DNA of 10,946 bases from Bacillota bacterium (GTDB taxonomy: Bacteria; Bacillota; Clostridia; UBA1381), in contig JAJQAT010000072.1 in the NCBI GenBank assembly GCA_021203665.1, forward strand, positions 1-10,946. The letters are read 5' to 3'. Position numbers and translations under genes: made by a program. The notes beneath the pieces are model-generated. The model was given only the letters and a program-made list of their open reading frames with translations. It was not told the DNA's origin and searched no databases. Positions 1 through 6,817 of this stretch are shown here, in pieces (the stretch's first letter is position 1; each line of letters opens with the position of its first letter).

Positions 1-27
1 ATTCATATGAAATACGGGGGATTTAAA

Positions 28-462
28 ATGGAAAATGACGTTAATATTAAGGAGCAAACGCCCGCCGCGGCAAGGCGGCTTCCAAGGGTTAAGGGGTACA
101 TTATTGTGATTGTATACGCCGTTTTGGCGGCTGTAATCGCGGCGGCATACATATGCGGCGCATCGAGGGATTACGACAGCACGCGCATCGAGAAAGCCGT
201 TAATGAAAAGAAGTCCTCCTATGACGAGCTGATCGAGGCGGAAATATTATATGAGGATTACACCGAGCAAATCGAAACGCTGAACGCGGAAATTGCCGAT
301 ATTCAGGCTCAAATAGACACCGTTGCCGACTTCGAATCAAAGCAGGAGTCCTATAACTCGGAAATTCAAGGTCTTTCCGATCAGGTAAGCAGTCTTACGG
401 CTCAAAAATCGGAAAAGGAACAGACCCTGACCGATATTGAAAACGAGTTGTCGCAATATTAA
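28..462 (+). CDS. Small membrane-anchored coiled-coil protein, unknown function
   Basis: I do not recognise this 144-residue protein. The first 22 residues are polar with a basic patch (RRLPRVK). Residues 24-43 form one hydrophobic membrane segment, and residues 55-144 are a Glu/Lys/Gln-rich heptad-like coiled coil that runs to the C-terminus. The basic flank before the membrane segment predicts a cytoplasmic N-terminus and an extracytoplasmic coiled coil. I chose the ATG at 28 over the in-frame ATG at 7 because GGGGGA sits 6-7 nt upstream of it; the ATG at 7 has no visible ribosome binding site. The next gene starts 13 nt after the stop and has the same plan (membrane segment, then coiled coil), so the two are probably co-transcribed and may act together. 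The promoter is outside the window. Similar size and topology occur in division proteins of the FtsL/DivIC type, but I see no motif supporting that. Confidence 0.75.
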   Translation: MENDVNIKEQTPAAARRLPRVKGYIIVIVYAVLAAVIAAAYICGASRDYDSTRIEKAVNEKKSSYDELIEAEILYEDYTEQIETLNAEIADIQAQIDTVADFESKQESYNSEIQGLSDQVSSLTAQKSEKEQTLTDIENELSQY

Positions 463-465
463 TTC

Positions 466-478
466 GGAGGGTAATATG
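466..478 (+). promoter_or_regulatory. Ribosome binding site that sets the start of the second gene
   Basis: GGAGG at 466-470 lies 5 nt before the ATG at 476 and 8 nt before the adjacent ATG at 479. The reading frame is open back to 437, but that part overlaps the upstream gene and has no ribosome binding site. The start is therefore one of the two consecutive ATG codons. Confidence 0.75.
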
Positions 479-1087
479 ATGAATTTTATAAAAAATTTTA
501 TGTCCAAGGAAATAACGCCGAGCATTAAGGCTGTCGCGGTAACGTTAGCCGCCGCGCTTGTATTGTCGTTCGCGGCATACGGCATAGGCGGCGCGCAAAG
601 CTTGAATAATTCCGTCGAGGCGGAGCTTCAAACGGCTGTTGAGGATATTGAGAGCCAAAATTCCGACGCGGAGCGGGAAATCGAGCTTCTTTCAAGCAAT
701 AAGTCGGAGCTTGACGGCGAGCTGGCGGAAAAGGAGTCCGTTCAAACCGCCATGCGGGAATACGATGAAAAGAAAACGGAGTATACCGACACAATTTCAC
801 AGCTTAACATGGATATAGCCGCTTTGGATACCGACACGCAGCAAAAGCAGGCGGAGCTTAGCGAAAAGAAAGCCGCAAAGGAAGAGGCTCTCCGCGTTGC
901 CGCCGAGGAAGAGGCGGCTAAAAAAGCGGCGGCGCAGTCCTCCTCCCAATCGACAATGGTATGGATTGGCGAAACAGGCACCAAATATCACAAAGAAAAT
1001 TGCCGTACGCTCAAAGGAAACAAGTATCAGATAACTCTTGAGGAGGCAAAGGCTCAAGGACGCGAGGCGTGTAAGGTATGCCATTGA
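476..1087 (+). CDS. Membrane-anchored coiled-coil protein with C-terminal Cys/His putative metal-binding domain
   Basis: This is a 203-residue protein of unknown function. Residues 19-38 form one hydrophobic segment, an uncleaved signal anchor or possibly a signal peptide. Residues about 45-150 are a long coiled coil rich in Glu, Lys, Ala and Gln, ending in an Ala/Glu/Lys stretch and a short Ser/Gln linker. Residues 160-203 form a compact domain with the pattern YHxxxC (H172, C176), then ITLEEAKAQG, then CxxC-H at the end (C199, C202, H203). Similar small C-terminal domains occur on many secreted Bacillota proteins, including some nuclease-like ones, and resemble an Ada-type zinc site. Metal binding is inferred from the residues. 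The topology puts this domain outside the membrane. The gene follows its partner after 13 nt and ends at a terminator, so the pair forms the end of a transcription unit. Alternative: a peptidoglycan- or division-associated scaffold. Confidence 0.75.
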   Translation: MMNFIKNFMSKEITPSIKAVAVTLAAALVLSFAAYGIGGAQSLNNSVEAELQTAVEDIESQNSDAEREIELLSSNKSELDGELAEKESVQTAMREYDEKKTEYTDTISQLNMDIAALDTDTQQKQAELSEKKAAKEEALRVAAEEEAAKKAAAQSSSQSTMVWIGETGTKYHKENCRTLKGNKYQITLEEAKAQGREACKVCH

Positions 1088-1118
1088 CGGCGTAATAAAG
1101 GGTTGTATAAACCGTAAC

Positions 1119-1144
1119 CGGCTTCTTAAACGGAGCCGTTTTTT
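1119..1144 (+). terminator. Rho-independent terminator after the coiled-coil gene pair
   Basis: CGGCTTC at 1119-1125 pairs with GGAGCCG at 1132-1138 (7 bp with one G-U pair) around a 6-nt loop. Six T residues follow at 1139-1144. It lies about 30 nt after the stop codon of the upstream gene and ahead of the lon promoter. Confidence 0.85.
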
Positions 1145-1163
1145 AAATTCAATAAAAAAACAG

Positions 1164-1192
1164 TTGAAATGTAACGGAAAAAATTATATAAT
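1164..1192 (+). promoter_or_regulatory. Sigma-A type promoter for the lon-engB unit
   Basis: The -35 box TTGAAA (1164-1169) and the perfect -10 box TATAAT (1187-1192) are separated by 17 nt. The surroundings are A/T-rich, including an A-run just upstream that could act as an UP element. Transcription should begin near 1199, giving a leader of about 75 nt before lon. I found no CIRCE inverted repeat and no CtsR-type heptad repeat nearby, so nothing in the sequence points to the classical HrcA or CtsR heat-shock repressors. Confidence 0.85.
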
Positions 1193-1211
1193 AGTATTAT
1201 TACAAAAAATG

Positions 1212-1242
1212 AGCGGACTGTCCCGTCGGGGCGGACACCGCT
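1212..1242 (+). other. Hairpin in the lon leader
   Basis: AGCGG (1212-1216) pairs with CCGCT (1238-1242), and TGTCC (1219-1223) pairs with GGACA (1233-1237). The two 5-bp helices are separated by a 2-nt bulge (AC) on one side, and a 9-nt GC-rich loop closes the structure. It begins about 13 nt after the predicted transcription start and ends 16 nt before the ribosome binding site. No T-run follows, so it is not an intrinsic terminator. It could stabilise the mRNA or bind a regulator. Its function is unknown. Confidence 0.55.
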
Positions 1243-1258
1243 TTATGCAGAAAATCAT

Positions 1259-1276
1259 GGGAGTGAATTTGAATTG
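1259..1276 (+). promoter_or_regulatory. Ribosome binding site and TTG start of lon
   Basis: GGGAG at 1259-1263 lies 10 nt before the TTG at 1274. No ATG or GTG is in frame between the site and this TTG. The other candidates are a TTG at 1280 and an ATG at 1295. Starting at 1295 would cut into the conserved Lon N-terminus (the MPVIPMRGMVLFP region), so 1274 fits best. Confidence 0.65.
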
Positions 1277-3586
1277 GAATTGGAACTTAAATATATGCCG
1301 GTGATTCCTATGCGCGGGATGGTGCTGTTTCCGCATATGACGCTGAATTTTGACGCGGCGCGCGAGGTATCCGTCAAGGCGCTTGAAGCAGCGGCGGCGG
1401 ATAATTCAATCGTCTTTCTTGCCGCGCAAAAGGACATAAGCAACGAAAATCCTACATTTAAGGATATATACGAAATAGGCACAATAGCGGTCATAAAGCA
1501 GGTTATGCGTATGCCCGGCGGCATAACAAGAGTAATAGTAAGAGGAGTAAGCCGCGGAATAATTGACGAAATTGTTTCCGAAAAGCCGTACTTTAGGGCG
1601 GGCATCGCGGAATATAACGACGCGTATACGCAAAACACGCCGCTTAAGGAGGCGTATGTAAGACGGTTGAAGAAGTCCTACGAGGAATATTTTTCGCAAA
1701 ATCCGAAGCTTGCCGCGGAGAACTTCATTCAGGTAATGTCAATAAGCAATCCGTCGGAGCTGTGCGACACCATAGCGGCGGGCATAGAGCTTGAAATTGA
1801 AACGCGCCAAAATATTCTTGAAACCTTTGACGTTTACGAAAGAACGGAGCTTTTGATAACGGCGATACAAAACCGCCTCGAGGTGCTGAAAATAGAGCAG
1901 CAAATCGCTCAAAAGGTAAAGGCGCGTCTCGATAAAAACCAAAGAGAGTATTATCTGCGCGAGCAGCTGCGCGTCATACAGGACGAGCTGGGCGACAGCG
2001 ACGGAATAAAGGCGGAGGTCAAGGAGTATACCGACAAGATAAAAAAGCTTAAAACAAGCTCCGATACAAAGAACAAGCTTTTAAAGGAAACGGACAGATT
2101 CGCGAAAATGCCTTCGTCCTCCTCGGAAAGCTATGTTATAAGAAATTATCTTGACACCGTGCTTGAAATGCCCTGGAACAAGCAGACAAAGGAAAGCTTT
2201 GACGTGAAAAACGCGGAGAATATTTTAAACGAGGACCATTACGGACTTGAAAAGGTCAAGGAAAGGGTTTTGGAATATCTCGCGGTACGGCAAATGACCA
2301 AGGGCAAAAACGGCACAATTCTTTGCTTTGTGGGTCCTCCGGGAGTGGGCAAAACCTCCGTGGCAAAGTCGATAGCGCGCGCTTTGGGCAGAAAATACGT
2401 GAGAATATCCCTCGGCGGCATTCATGACGAGGCGGATATAAGAGGTCACAGGAAAACCTACATCGGCGCCATGGAGGGCAGAATAATGGCGGCGATGAAA
2501 GAGGCTAAGGTCAAAAACCCGCTGATTCTGCTTGACGAGATAGACAAAATGGGCGCGGACTATAAGGGCGACCCGTCGGCGGCACTTTTGGAGGTGCTTG
2601 ACTACGAGCAAAACGCGTCCTTCCGCGACCATTATCTTGAGGTGCCGTTTGACTTGTCGCAGGTGCTGTTTATCACCACGGCGAACACCCTCGACACCGT
2701 TTCGGCGCCGCTTTTGGACAGAATGGAAATCATAGAGCTTTCCGGCTATACGAGCAATGAAAAATTCCATATCGCAAAGGATTATCTCATTAAAAAATCG
2801 GCGGAGAAATGCGGTCTTGAAAGCGGTATGATAAGCGTTTCCGACGGCGCGGTTAAGTCAATAATCGAGCATTACACAAGAGAGGCGGGCGTCAGAAAGC
2901 TTGAGGGACAAATAGACAAAATATGCCGAAAGGCGGCAAAGCAGCTTCTTGAATCGCGCAAAAAATCCGTAAAGGTAACCGAAAAAAATCTCGCGGATTA
3001 TTTGGGTAAGGAACGCTACAGCTTTGACATGATGAACGAGCATAGCGAAATCGGCGTCGCGCGCGGACTTGCGTGGACGTCGGTGGGTGGCGAAACGCTG
3101 TCCATCGAGGTGAACGTAATGCCGGGCACAGGCAAGGTGGAGCTTACCGGCAAGCTCGGCGACGTTATGAAGGAAAGCGCGGTGACGGCGATAAGCTACA
3201 TACGCGCCAACTCAAAGGAGCTCGGCATAAGCGAGAGCTTCCATAAAACAAAGGATATACATATACACGTTCCCGAGGGCGCGGTACCGAAGGACGGTCC
3301 GTCGGCGGGAATAACAATGGCAACCGCGCTTGTAAGCGCGCTTACAAAAAATCCCGTCAGAAACGATATTGCAATGACGGGTGAAATCACCCTGCGCGGA
3401 CGCGTGCTGCCGATAGGCGGACTCAAGGAAAAATCTCTCGCCGCATACCGCGCGGGAATAACGGATATAATAATACCGGAGAAAAACAAGCCCGACATAG
3501 ACGATGTGCCTCAGGAAATAAGGAAAAATCTTAACTTTATTCCCGTAAGCAGTATGGAAACGGTGCTTGAAAACGCTTTACAATAA
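1274..3586 (+). CDS. lon: Lon ATP-dependent protease (LonA, endopeptidase La)
   Basis: This is a full-length cytosolic Lon of 770 residues; bacterial LonA proteins are usually about 770-800. It unfolds and degrades misfolded and regulatory proteins with ATP. The N-terminal substrate-binding domain covers about residues 5-200 (PVIPMRGMVLFP, ILETFDVYERTELL). A helical linker follows (QREYYLREQLRVIQDELG). The AAA+ module has Walker A GPPGVGKT at 354-361 and Walker B LILLDEID at 417-424. The C-terminal protease domain (about 590-768) has the catalytic Ser677 in PKDGPSAG and Lys720 in GGLKEK, spaced 43 residues apart as in E. coli Lon (Ser679/Lys722). No catalytic residue is missing. Translation appears to start at TTG, which may lower expression. 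A consensus promoter and a leader hairpin lie upstream, and engB follows after 15 nt, the same lonA-ysxC order as in Bacillus. Confidence 0.98.
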   Translation: MELELKYMPVIPMRGMVLFPHMTLNFDAAREVSVKALEAAAADNSIVFLAAQKDISNENPTFKDIYEIGTIAVIKQVMRMPGGITRVIVRGVSRGIIDEIVSEKPYFRAGIAEYNDAYTQNTPLKEAYVRRLKKSYEEYFSQNPKLAAENFIQVMSISNPSELCDTIAAGIELEIETRQNILETFDVYERTELLITAIQNRLEVLKIEQQIAQKVKARLDKNQREYYLREQLRVIQDELGDSDGIKAEVKEYTDKIKKLKTSSDTKNKLLKETDRFAKMPSSSSESYVIRNYLDTVLEMPWNKQTKESFDVKNAENILNEDHYGLEKVKERVLEYLAVRQMTKGKNGTILCFVGPPGVGKTSVAKSIARALGRKYVRISLGGIHDEADIRGHRKTYIGAMEGRIMAAMKEAKVKNPLILLDEIDKMGADYKGDPSAALLEVLDYEQNASFRDHYLEVPFDLSQVLFITTANTLDTVSAPLLDRMEIIELSGYTSNEKFHIAKDYLIKKSAEKCGLESGMISVSDGAVKSIIEHYTREAGVRKLEGQIDKICRKAAKQLLESRKKSVKVTEKNLADYLGKERYSFDMMNEHSEIGVARGLAWTSVGGETLSIEVNVMPGTGKVELTGKLGDVMKESAVTAISYIRANSKELGISESFHKTKDIHIHVPEGAVPKDGPSAGITMATALVSALTKNPVRNDIAMTGEITLRGRVLPIGGLKEKSLAAYRAGITDIIIPEKNKPDIDDVPQEIRKNLNFIPVSSMETVLENALQ

Positions 3587-3601
3587 AAAGGAGGCAAAAA
3601 A

Positions 3602-4216
3602 ATGAATATACATAACGCAAGCCTTACTATTTCGGCGGTACGCCCCAATCAATACCCAACGGACGGTCTTATGGAGTTTGCTTTCGCGGGACGCTCAAAC
3701 GTCGGAAAATCATCGCTTATAAACAAGCTTTTAAACAGAAAATCCCTCGCGCGCGTTTCCGGCACTCCCGGCAAAACCGCCACGATAAATTTTTATAATA
3801 TAGACGACACCGTCTACCTTGTGGATTTGCCCGGATACGGCTACGCGCAGCGTTCGAAGCAGGAAACCGAAAAATGGGGCAAAATGATGGAGGATTATCT
3901 CGCGAACCGCGAGCCGCTTGTGCAGACGCTTTTGCTTGTTGACAGCCGTCATAATCCGACAAAGGACGATATACAAATGGCTGAATGGATACGGCATTAT
4001 CACGACAGTCTTATTGTCATAGCCACGAAGATGGATAAGCTGAAAAAAAGCGAGATTGAGCCTAATCTCGAAAGAATATGGCAAACGCTTGAAATGGGCG
4101 AGGATGATTTGCTTGTGCCCTTCAGCACACAAGACGACGAGGGCAAATGCTCCGTATGGGATATGATTGAAATGATGCGCGCAGGCGAATTGTATCCGTA
4201 TGATGAAAGACTTTAA
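3602..4216 (+). CDS. engB: Ribosome biogenesis GTP-binding protein EngB (YsxC/YihA)
   Basis: This is a 204-residue TRAFAC-class GTPase of normal family length. It is required for late assembly of the 50S ribosomal subunit in the cytosol and is essential in many bacteria. All GTPase motifs are visible: G1 GRSNVGKSS at 30-38; the family-typical VSGTPGKTATINFY switch region at 52-65; G3 DLPGYGYA at 75-82; G4 TKMD at 142-145; and a G5-like FST at 174-176. The ATG at 3602 has a strong GGAGG (3590-3594) 7 nt upstream, directly after the lon stop, so the two genes are very probably translated from one mRNA. Nothing is truncated or unusual. The secreted SLH protein gene begins 23 nt downstream. Confidence 0.98.
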   Translation: MNIHNASLTISAVRPNQYPTDGLMEFAFAGRSNVGKSSLINKLLNRKSLARVSGTPGKTATINFYNIDDTVYLVDLPGYGYAQRSKQETEKWGKMMEDYLANREPLVQTLLLVDSRHNPTKDDIQMAEWIRHYHDSLIVIATKMDKLKKSEIEPNLERIWQTLEMGEDDLLVPFSTQDDEGKCSVWDMIEMMRAGELYPYDERL

Positions 4217-4226
4217 TAATTTTTAA

Positions 4227-4242
4227 GGAGGATAATCATTTG
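4227..4242 (+). promoter_or_regulatory. Ribosome binding site and TTG start of the SLH protein gene
   Basis: GGAGG at 4227-4231 (within AAGGAGGA) lies 8 nt before the TTG at 4240. The codons after this TTG encode KKI and a hydrophobic signal peptide, which supports this start although it is not ATG. Confidence 0.85.
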
Positions 4243-6729
4243 AAAAAGATATTGGCTGCTACGGCGGCGGTTTTCGCTATGACGATAAGCATAAGCGTAA
4301 GCGCCGCGGATATTACGTTCACTCCCGAGGGCGGCGGAAAATGGATTTTCTGCAACAACCCAGAGGCGATTCACAACGATGATTTGATGAACAGCGACGA
4401 GTATGAACCCGCTTACATAATGAATAACGAAAATCTTGAGCCCGACCTTTATGATTTTCTTATCTGCCACATAAACAGCACCGATACCGAGGACGGATAC
4501 GGCATGGGATTCAATATTGAGCTTGACGTTGAGCTTACAGCCGTAAAGGACTGTGAAATTACGATAAACAAGGCGTTCTTTGACACTCCCACGGACGAGG
4601 CGTTTATATACAGTGACGGAACATGGGCAAAGGAAACAAACAAGTTCAGCTGTCTGCGCGGTCTTACCTCATATTTGGGAGTAAACCTCACGGAGCTTAA
4701 CGGCTCATGGCTTTACGAGGCGCAGCCCTACGAGAGCGTAACCATTGAAATAAAAAAGGGTGAAACCGTTTGGCTCAGTGATTATATGGACGGCTACACC
4801 GCCGTAAAATACGGCAAGCCGGTACAGATAATGGGCGAGCTGTCCGTTAATTACGGTGTTTTAAATTTCAACGTGGCGGCATTTAAGTCCGGCGATGAAT
4901 TGGGCGACAGGAGCAGCTTCGACCCGGATGCGGCTTTCGGCGCGTACTCGTACACGAGAACGCAAAAGGGCATCGCCGATTCTCTTCCAAAGGTAAATGT
5001 TGACCTTGAATATACCATAACAAGCTCGATGAAGGACGGCGATTATTTTTCAAACAAGGTGTATAATCAATATCAGCCGGACGGCTATGTCACCACGGCG
5101 TGGTGCAGTCACCTAAGTCCTCAGGACGATATATGGTCAAAAAGCATAGCCGTGGAATCCGACCTGCTGACGCTGACATACGAGGATGATTCAAAGCTCG
5201 ATTACTACGGCTCCAAGGTCAAAAGCAAAAATAAAAACAACATATGGACCTGGGACCCGTACCACAGCGACACGGCGGCGTATCCAAACTCATCAACCTG
5301 GTATTCCGCCGAGGATTACGAGCCGAATTACGAGCTGTCCGTAAAGAGAAACAACGAGGGCTACGCGTGCAGTATGGGAAATTACGGCGTTATCGAGTGC
5401 TATAATTTAAAGGTAACAAACGCCACAAACGAGGATAAGTATTTCGAATACGTTGCGGAAACCGCGTCAAGCATAGCCGTTTACGTGGTTGACGAGGACG
5501 GCGCCCACAGCGGATTTTTAAAGGGCGAAAACAATCCCGCGACAAAGGACACAATGGCGAGCGTGCTTATTCCCGCGAACAGCGAAAAGGAATTTTCAAT
5601 CAATATGGTTCTGCCGATTAATTATGTCGGCGGAATACGAAACTCCTTTCAGGTTTACAGCGAAAGCAGCATGGGCAAAACCTACGAGGATTACCTAAAC
5701 GAGCCGCGCGCCGCCGAGGGACCCATAACAACGGGCGTTCTCGCGAGCGAGGTTGAGGATGAGCTTCCGCAGGATGTCAAGGATATAATCCGCGGCAACT
5801 ACGACAGCTTTGAGCTTGTCGAAACCGATACGGGTTATATGCTGCGCTGGATTGAATGGGACGGCTGCCCCTATTATTACACAACCCACTGGGATATGGT
5901 GAAAAACATTTATTATCTGGACGAGGATTACAATATAGTTGACAGATACGCCTTTGACAAGCTTATACAGCTTGCCGTGTATTACGACGGCTGCTACTAC
6001 GTCGAGGACGCGGACGGTGTCCGCTACAAGTCCGAGGACGGTCAAAGCTGGGAAAGCTACGCGCACAGACTGCCGCTGCCGAATATCACATTCGAGGATA
6101 ACGAGCCGTCAGACTGGGCGGAGGACGAGATAACGCGCGCGTACGCGCTAGACGTTGCCCCCTATCAGCTCAAGGACACCCTTGTTTATACCGATGATAT
6201 GACGCGCAAAACGTTCTGCGACGTGCTTGCGAGTATGCTGGAGCTTAAGGATATGCTTCCCGAGGATGGCGATGCCGAATTTACCGATTCGACAAGCACA
6301 AATGTGCTGCTTTTGGGCAGTGCCGGAATTATATCCGGATATGACGACGGCTCATTCAGACCGCAAAATTCCATAACGCGTGAGGAAGCGGCGGTGCTGC
6401 TTTATAAGACCGCGCTGTATATGGGTTATGAGGATTTATCCGAAGCCGCGGAGGATTTCTCGGATGCTTTGGAAAGCTTGAATGATGAGGATTCCGACGA
6501 TGCGGAATCGGAAGATTCATCCGAGAATGATGAGGATTTCACTGATGATGAGGATGAATATGTGTACAGCGACGACAGCGATATAAGCGACTGGGCAAAG
6601 GATGCTGTTTACGAGATGAACAAGCTCGGGGTAATGTCCGGTGTAGGCGACGATGAGTTCGCTCCGAAGTCAACCTACACAAACGAGCAGTCAATCGTGA
6701 CAATACTCAGATTATACGACGCTGTTTAA
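4240..6729 (+). CDS. Secreted SLH-domain surface protein with acidic insertion
   Basis: This is an 829-residue exported protein. Residues 1-22 are a Sec signal peptide (MKKI, hydrophobic core, cleavage likely after SVSA). Residues 23 to about 620 are a large beta-rich, Tyr/Asp-rich ectodomain that I do not recognise. Within it, residues 598-604 (SEDGQSW) resemble a single Asp-box/BNR turn. The C-terminus holds three degenerate SLH-like repeats: about 624-672 (SDWAEDEITRAYAL), about 681-730 (LGSAGIISGYDDGSFRPQNSITREEA) and 781-829 (DWAKDAVYEMNKLGVMSG). Residues 731-780, between repeats 2 and 3, are a very acidic Asp/Glu/Ser linker. SLH repeats normally bind pyruvylated secondary cell-wall polymer, so the protein probably sits on the cell surface without a sortase signal. 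Repeats 1 and 3 are weak, so anchoring strength is uncertain. The gene lies 23 nt after engB with no promoter or terminator between, suggesting read-through from lon-engB. It ends at a bidirectional terminator. Confidence 0.85.
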   Translation: MKKILAATAAVFAMTISISVSAADITFTPEGGGKWIFCNNPEAIHNDDLMNSDEYEPAYIMNNENLEPDLYDFLICHINSTDTEDGYGMGFNIELDVELTAVKDCEITINKAFFDTPTDEAFIYSDGTWAKETNKFSCLRGLTSYLGVNLTELNGSWLYEAQPYESVTIEIKKGETVWLSDYMDGYTAVKYGKPVQIMGELSVNYGVLNFNVAAFKSGDELGDRSSFDPDAAFGAYSYTRTQKGIADSLPKVNVDLEYTITSSMKDGDYFSNKVYNQYQPDGYVTTAWCSHLSPQDDIWSKSIAVESDLLTLTYEDDSKLDYYGSKVKSKNKNNIWTWDPYHSDTAAYPNSSTWYSAEDYEPNYELSVKRNNEGYACSMGNYGVIECYNLKVTNATNEDKYFEYVAETASSIAVYVVDEDGAHSGFLKGENNPATKDTMASVLIPANSEKEFSINMVLPINYVGGIRNSFQVYSESSMGKTYEDYLNEPRAAEGPITTGVLASEVEDELPQDVKDIIRGNYDSFELVETDTGYMLRWIEWDGCPYYYTTHWDMVKNIYYLDEDYNIVDRYAFDKLIQLAVYYDGCYYVEDADGVRYKSEDGQSWESYAHRLPLPNITFEDNEPSDWAEDEITRAYALDVAPYQLKDTLVYTDDMTRKTFCDVLASMLELKDMLPEDGDAEFTDSTSTNVLLLGSAGIISGYDDGSFRPQNSITREEAAVLLYKTALYMGYEDLSEAAEDFSDALESLNDEDSDDAESEDSSENDEDFTDDEDEYVYSDDSDISDWAKDAVYEMNKLGVMSGVGDDEFAPKSTYTNEQSIVTILRLYDAV

Positions 6730-6749
6730 ATTACAATTACGCAAAAAAC

Positions 6750-6784
6750 AAAGCGGACAAAACCTGTGATTTTGTCCGCTTTTT
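6750..6784. terminator. Bidirectional rho-independent terminator between convergent genes
   Basis: A perfect 13-bp stem (AAAGCGGACAAAA at 6750-6762 pairing with TTTTGTCCGCTTT at 6770-6782) encloses a 7-nt loop. The + strand ends in a 5-T run (6780-6784). The A-run at 6743-6748 gives a T-run when read on the - strand. It lies 20 nt after the stop of the SLH gene and 33 nt beyond the stop of the opposing large gene, so it can end both transcripts. Confidence 0.9.
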
Positions 6785-6817
6785 CTATTTTCAAATAAGT
6801 GCTTTAAAGTATTTTCA

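Noticed and set aside
1195..1273. Heat-shock operators (CIRCE or CtsR box) in front of lon.
   Set aside because: I looked for the CIRCE inverted repeat (TTAGCACTC with GAGTGCTAA) and tandem GGTCAAA-type heptads. Neither is present.
1038..1304. An 88-codon + strand frame bridging the coiled-coil gene and lon.
   Set aside because: It runs through the terminator, the promoter and the leader hairpin, has no ribosome binding site and encodes nothing recognisable.
2225..2770. A 181-codon open frame on the - strand inside lon.
   Set aside because: It overlaps the conserved AAA+ module on the opposite strand, and its translation is basic and low in structure. It is a shadow frame.
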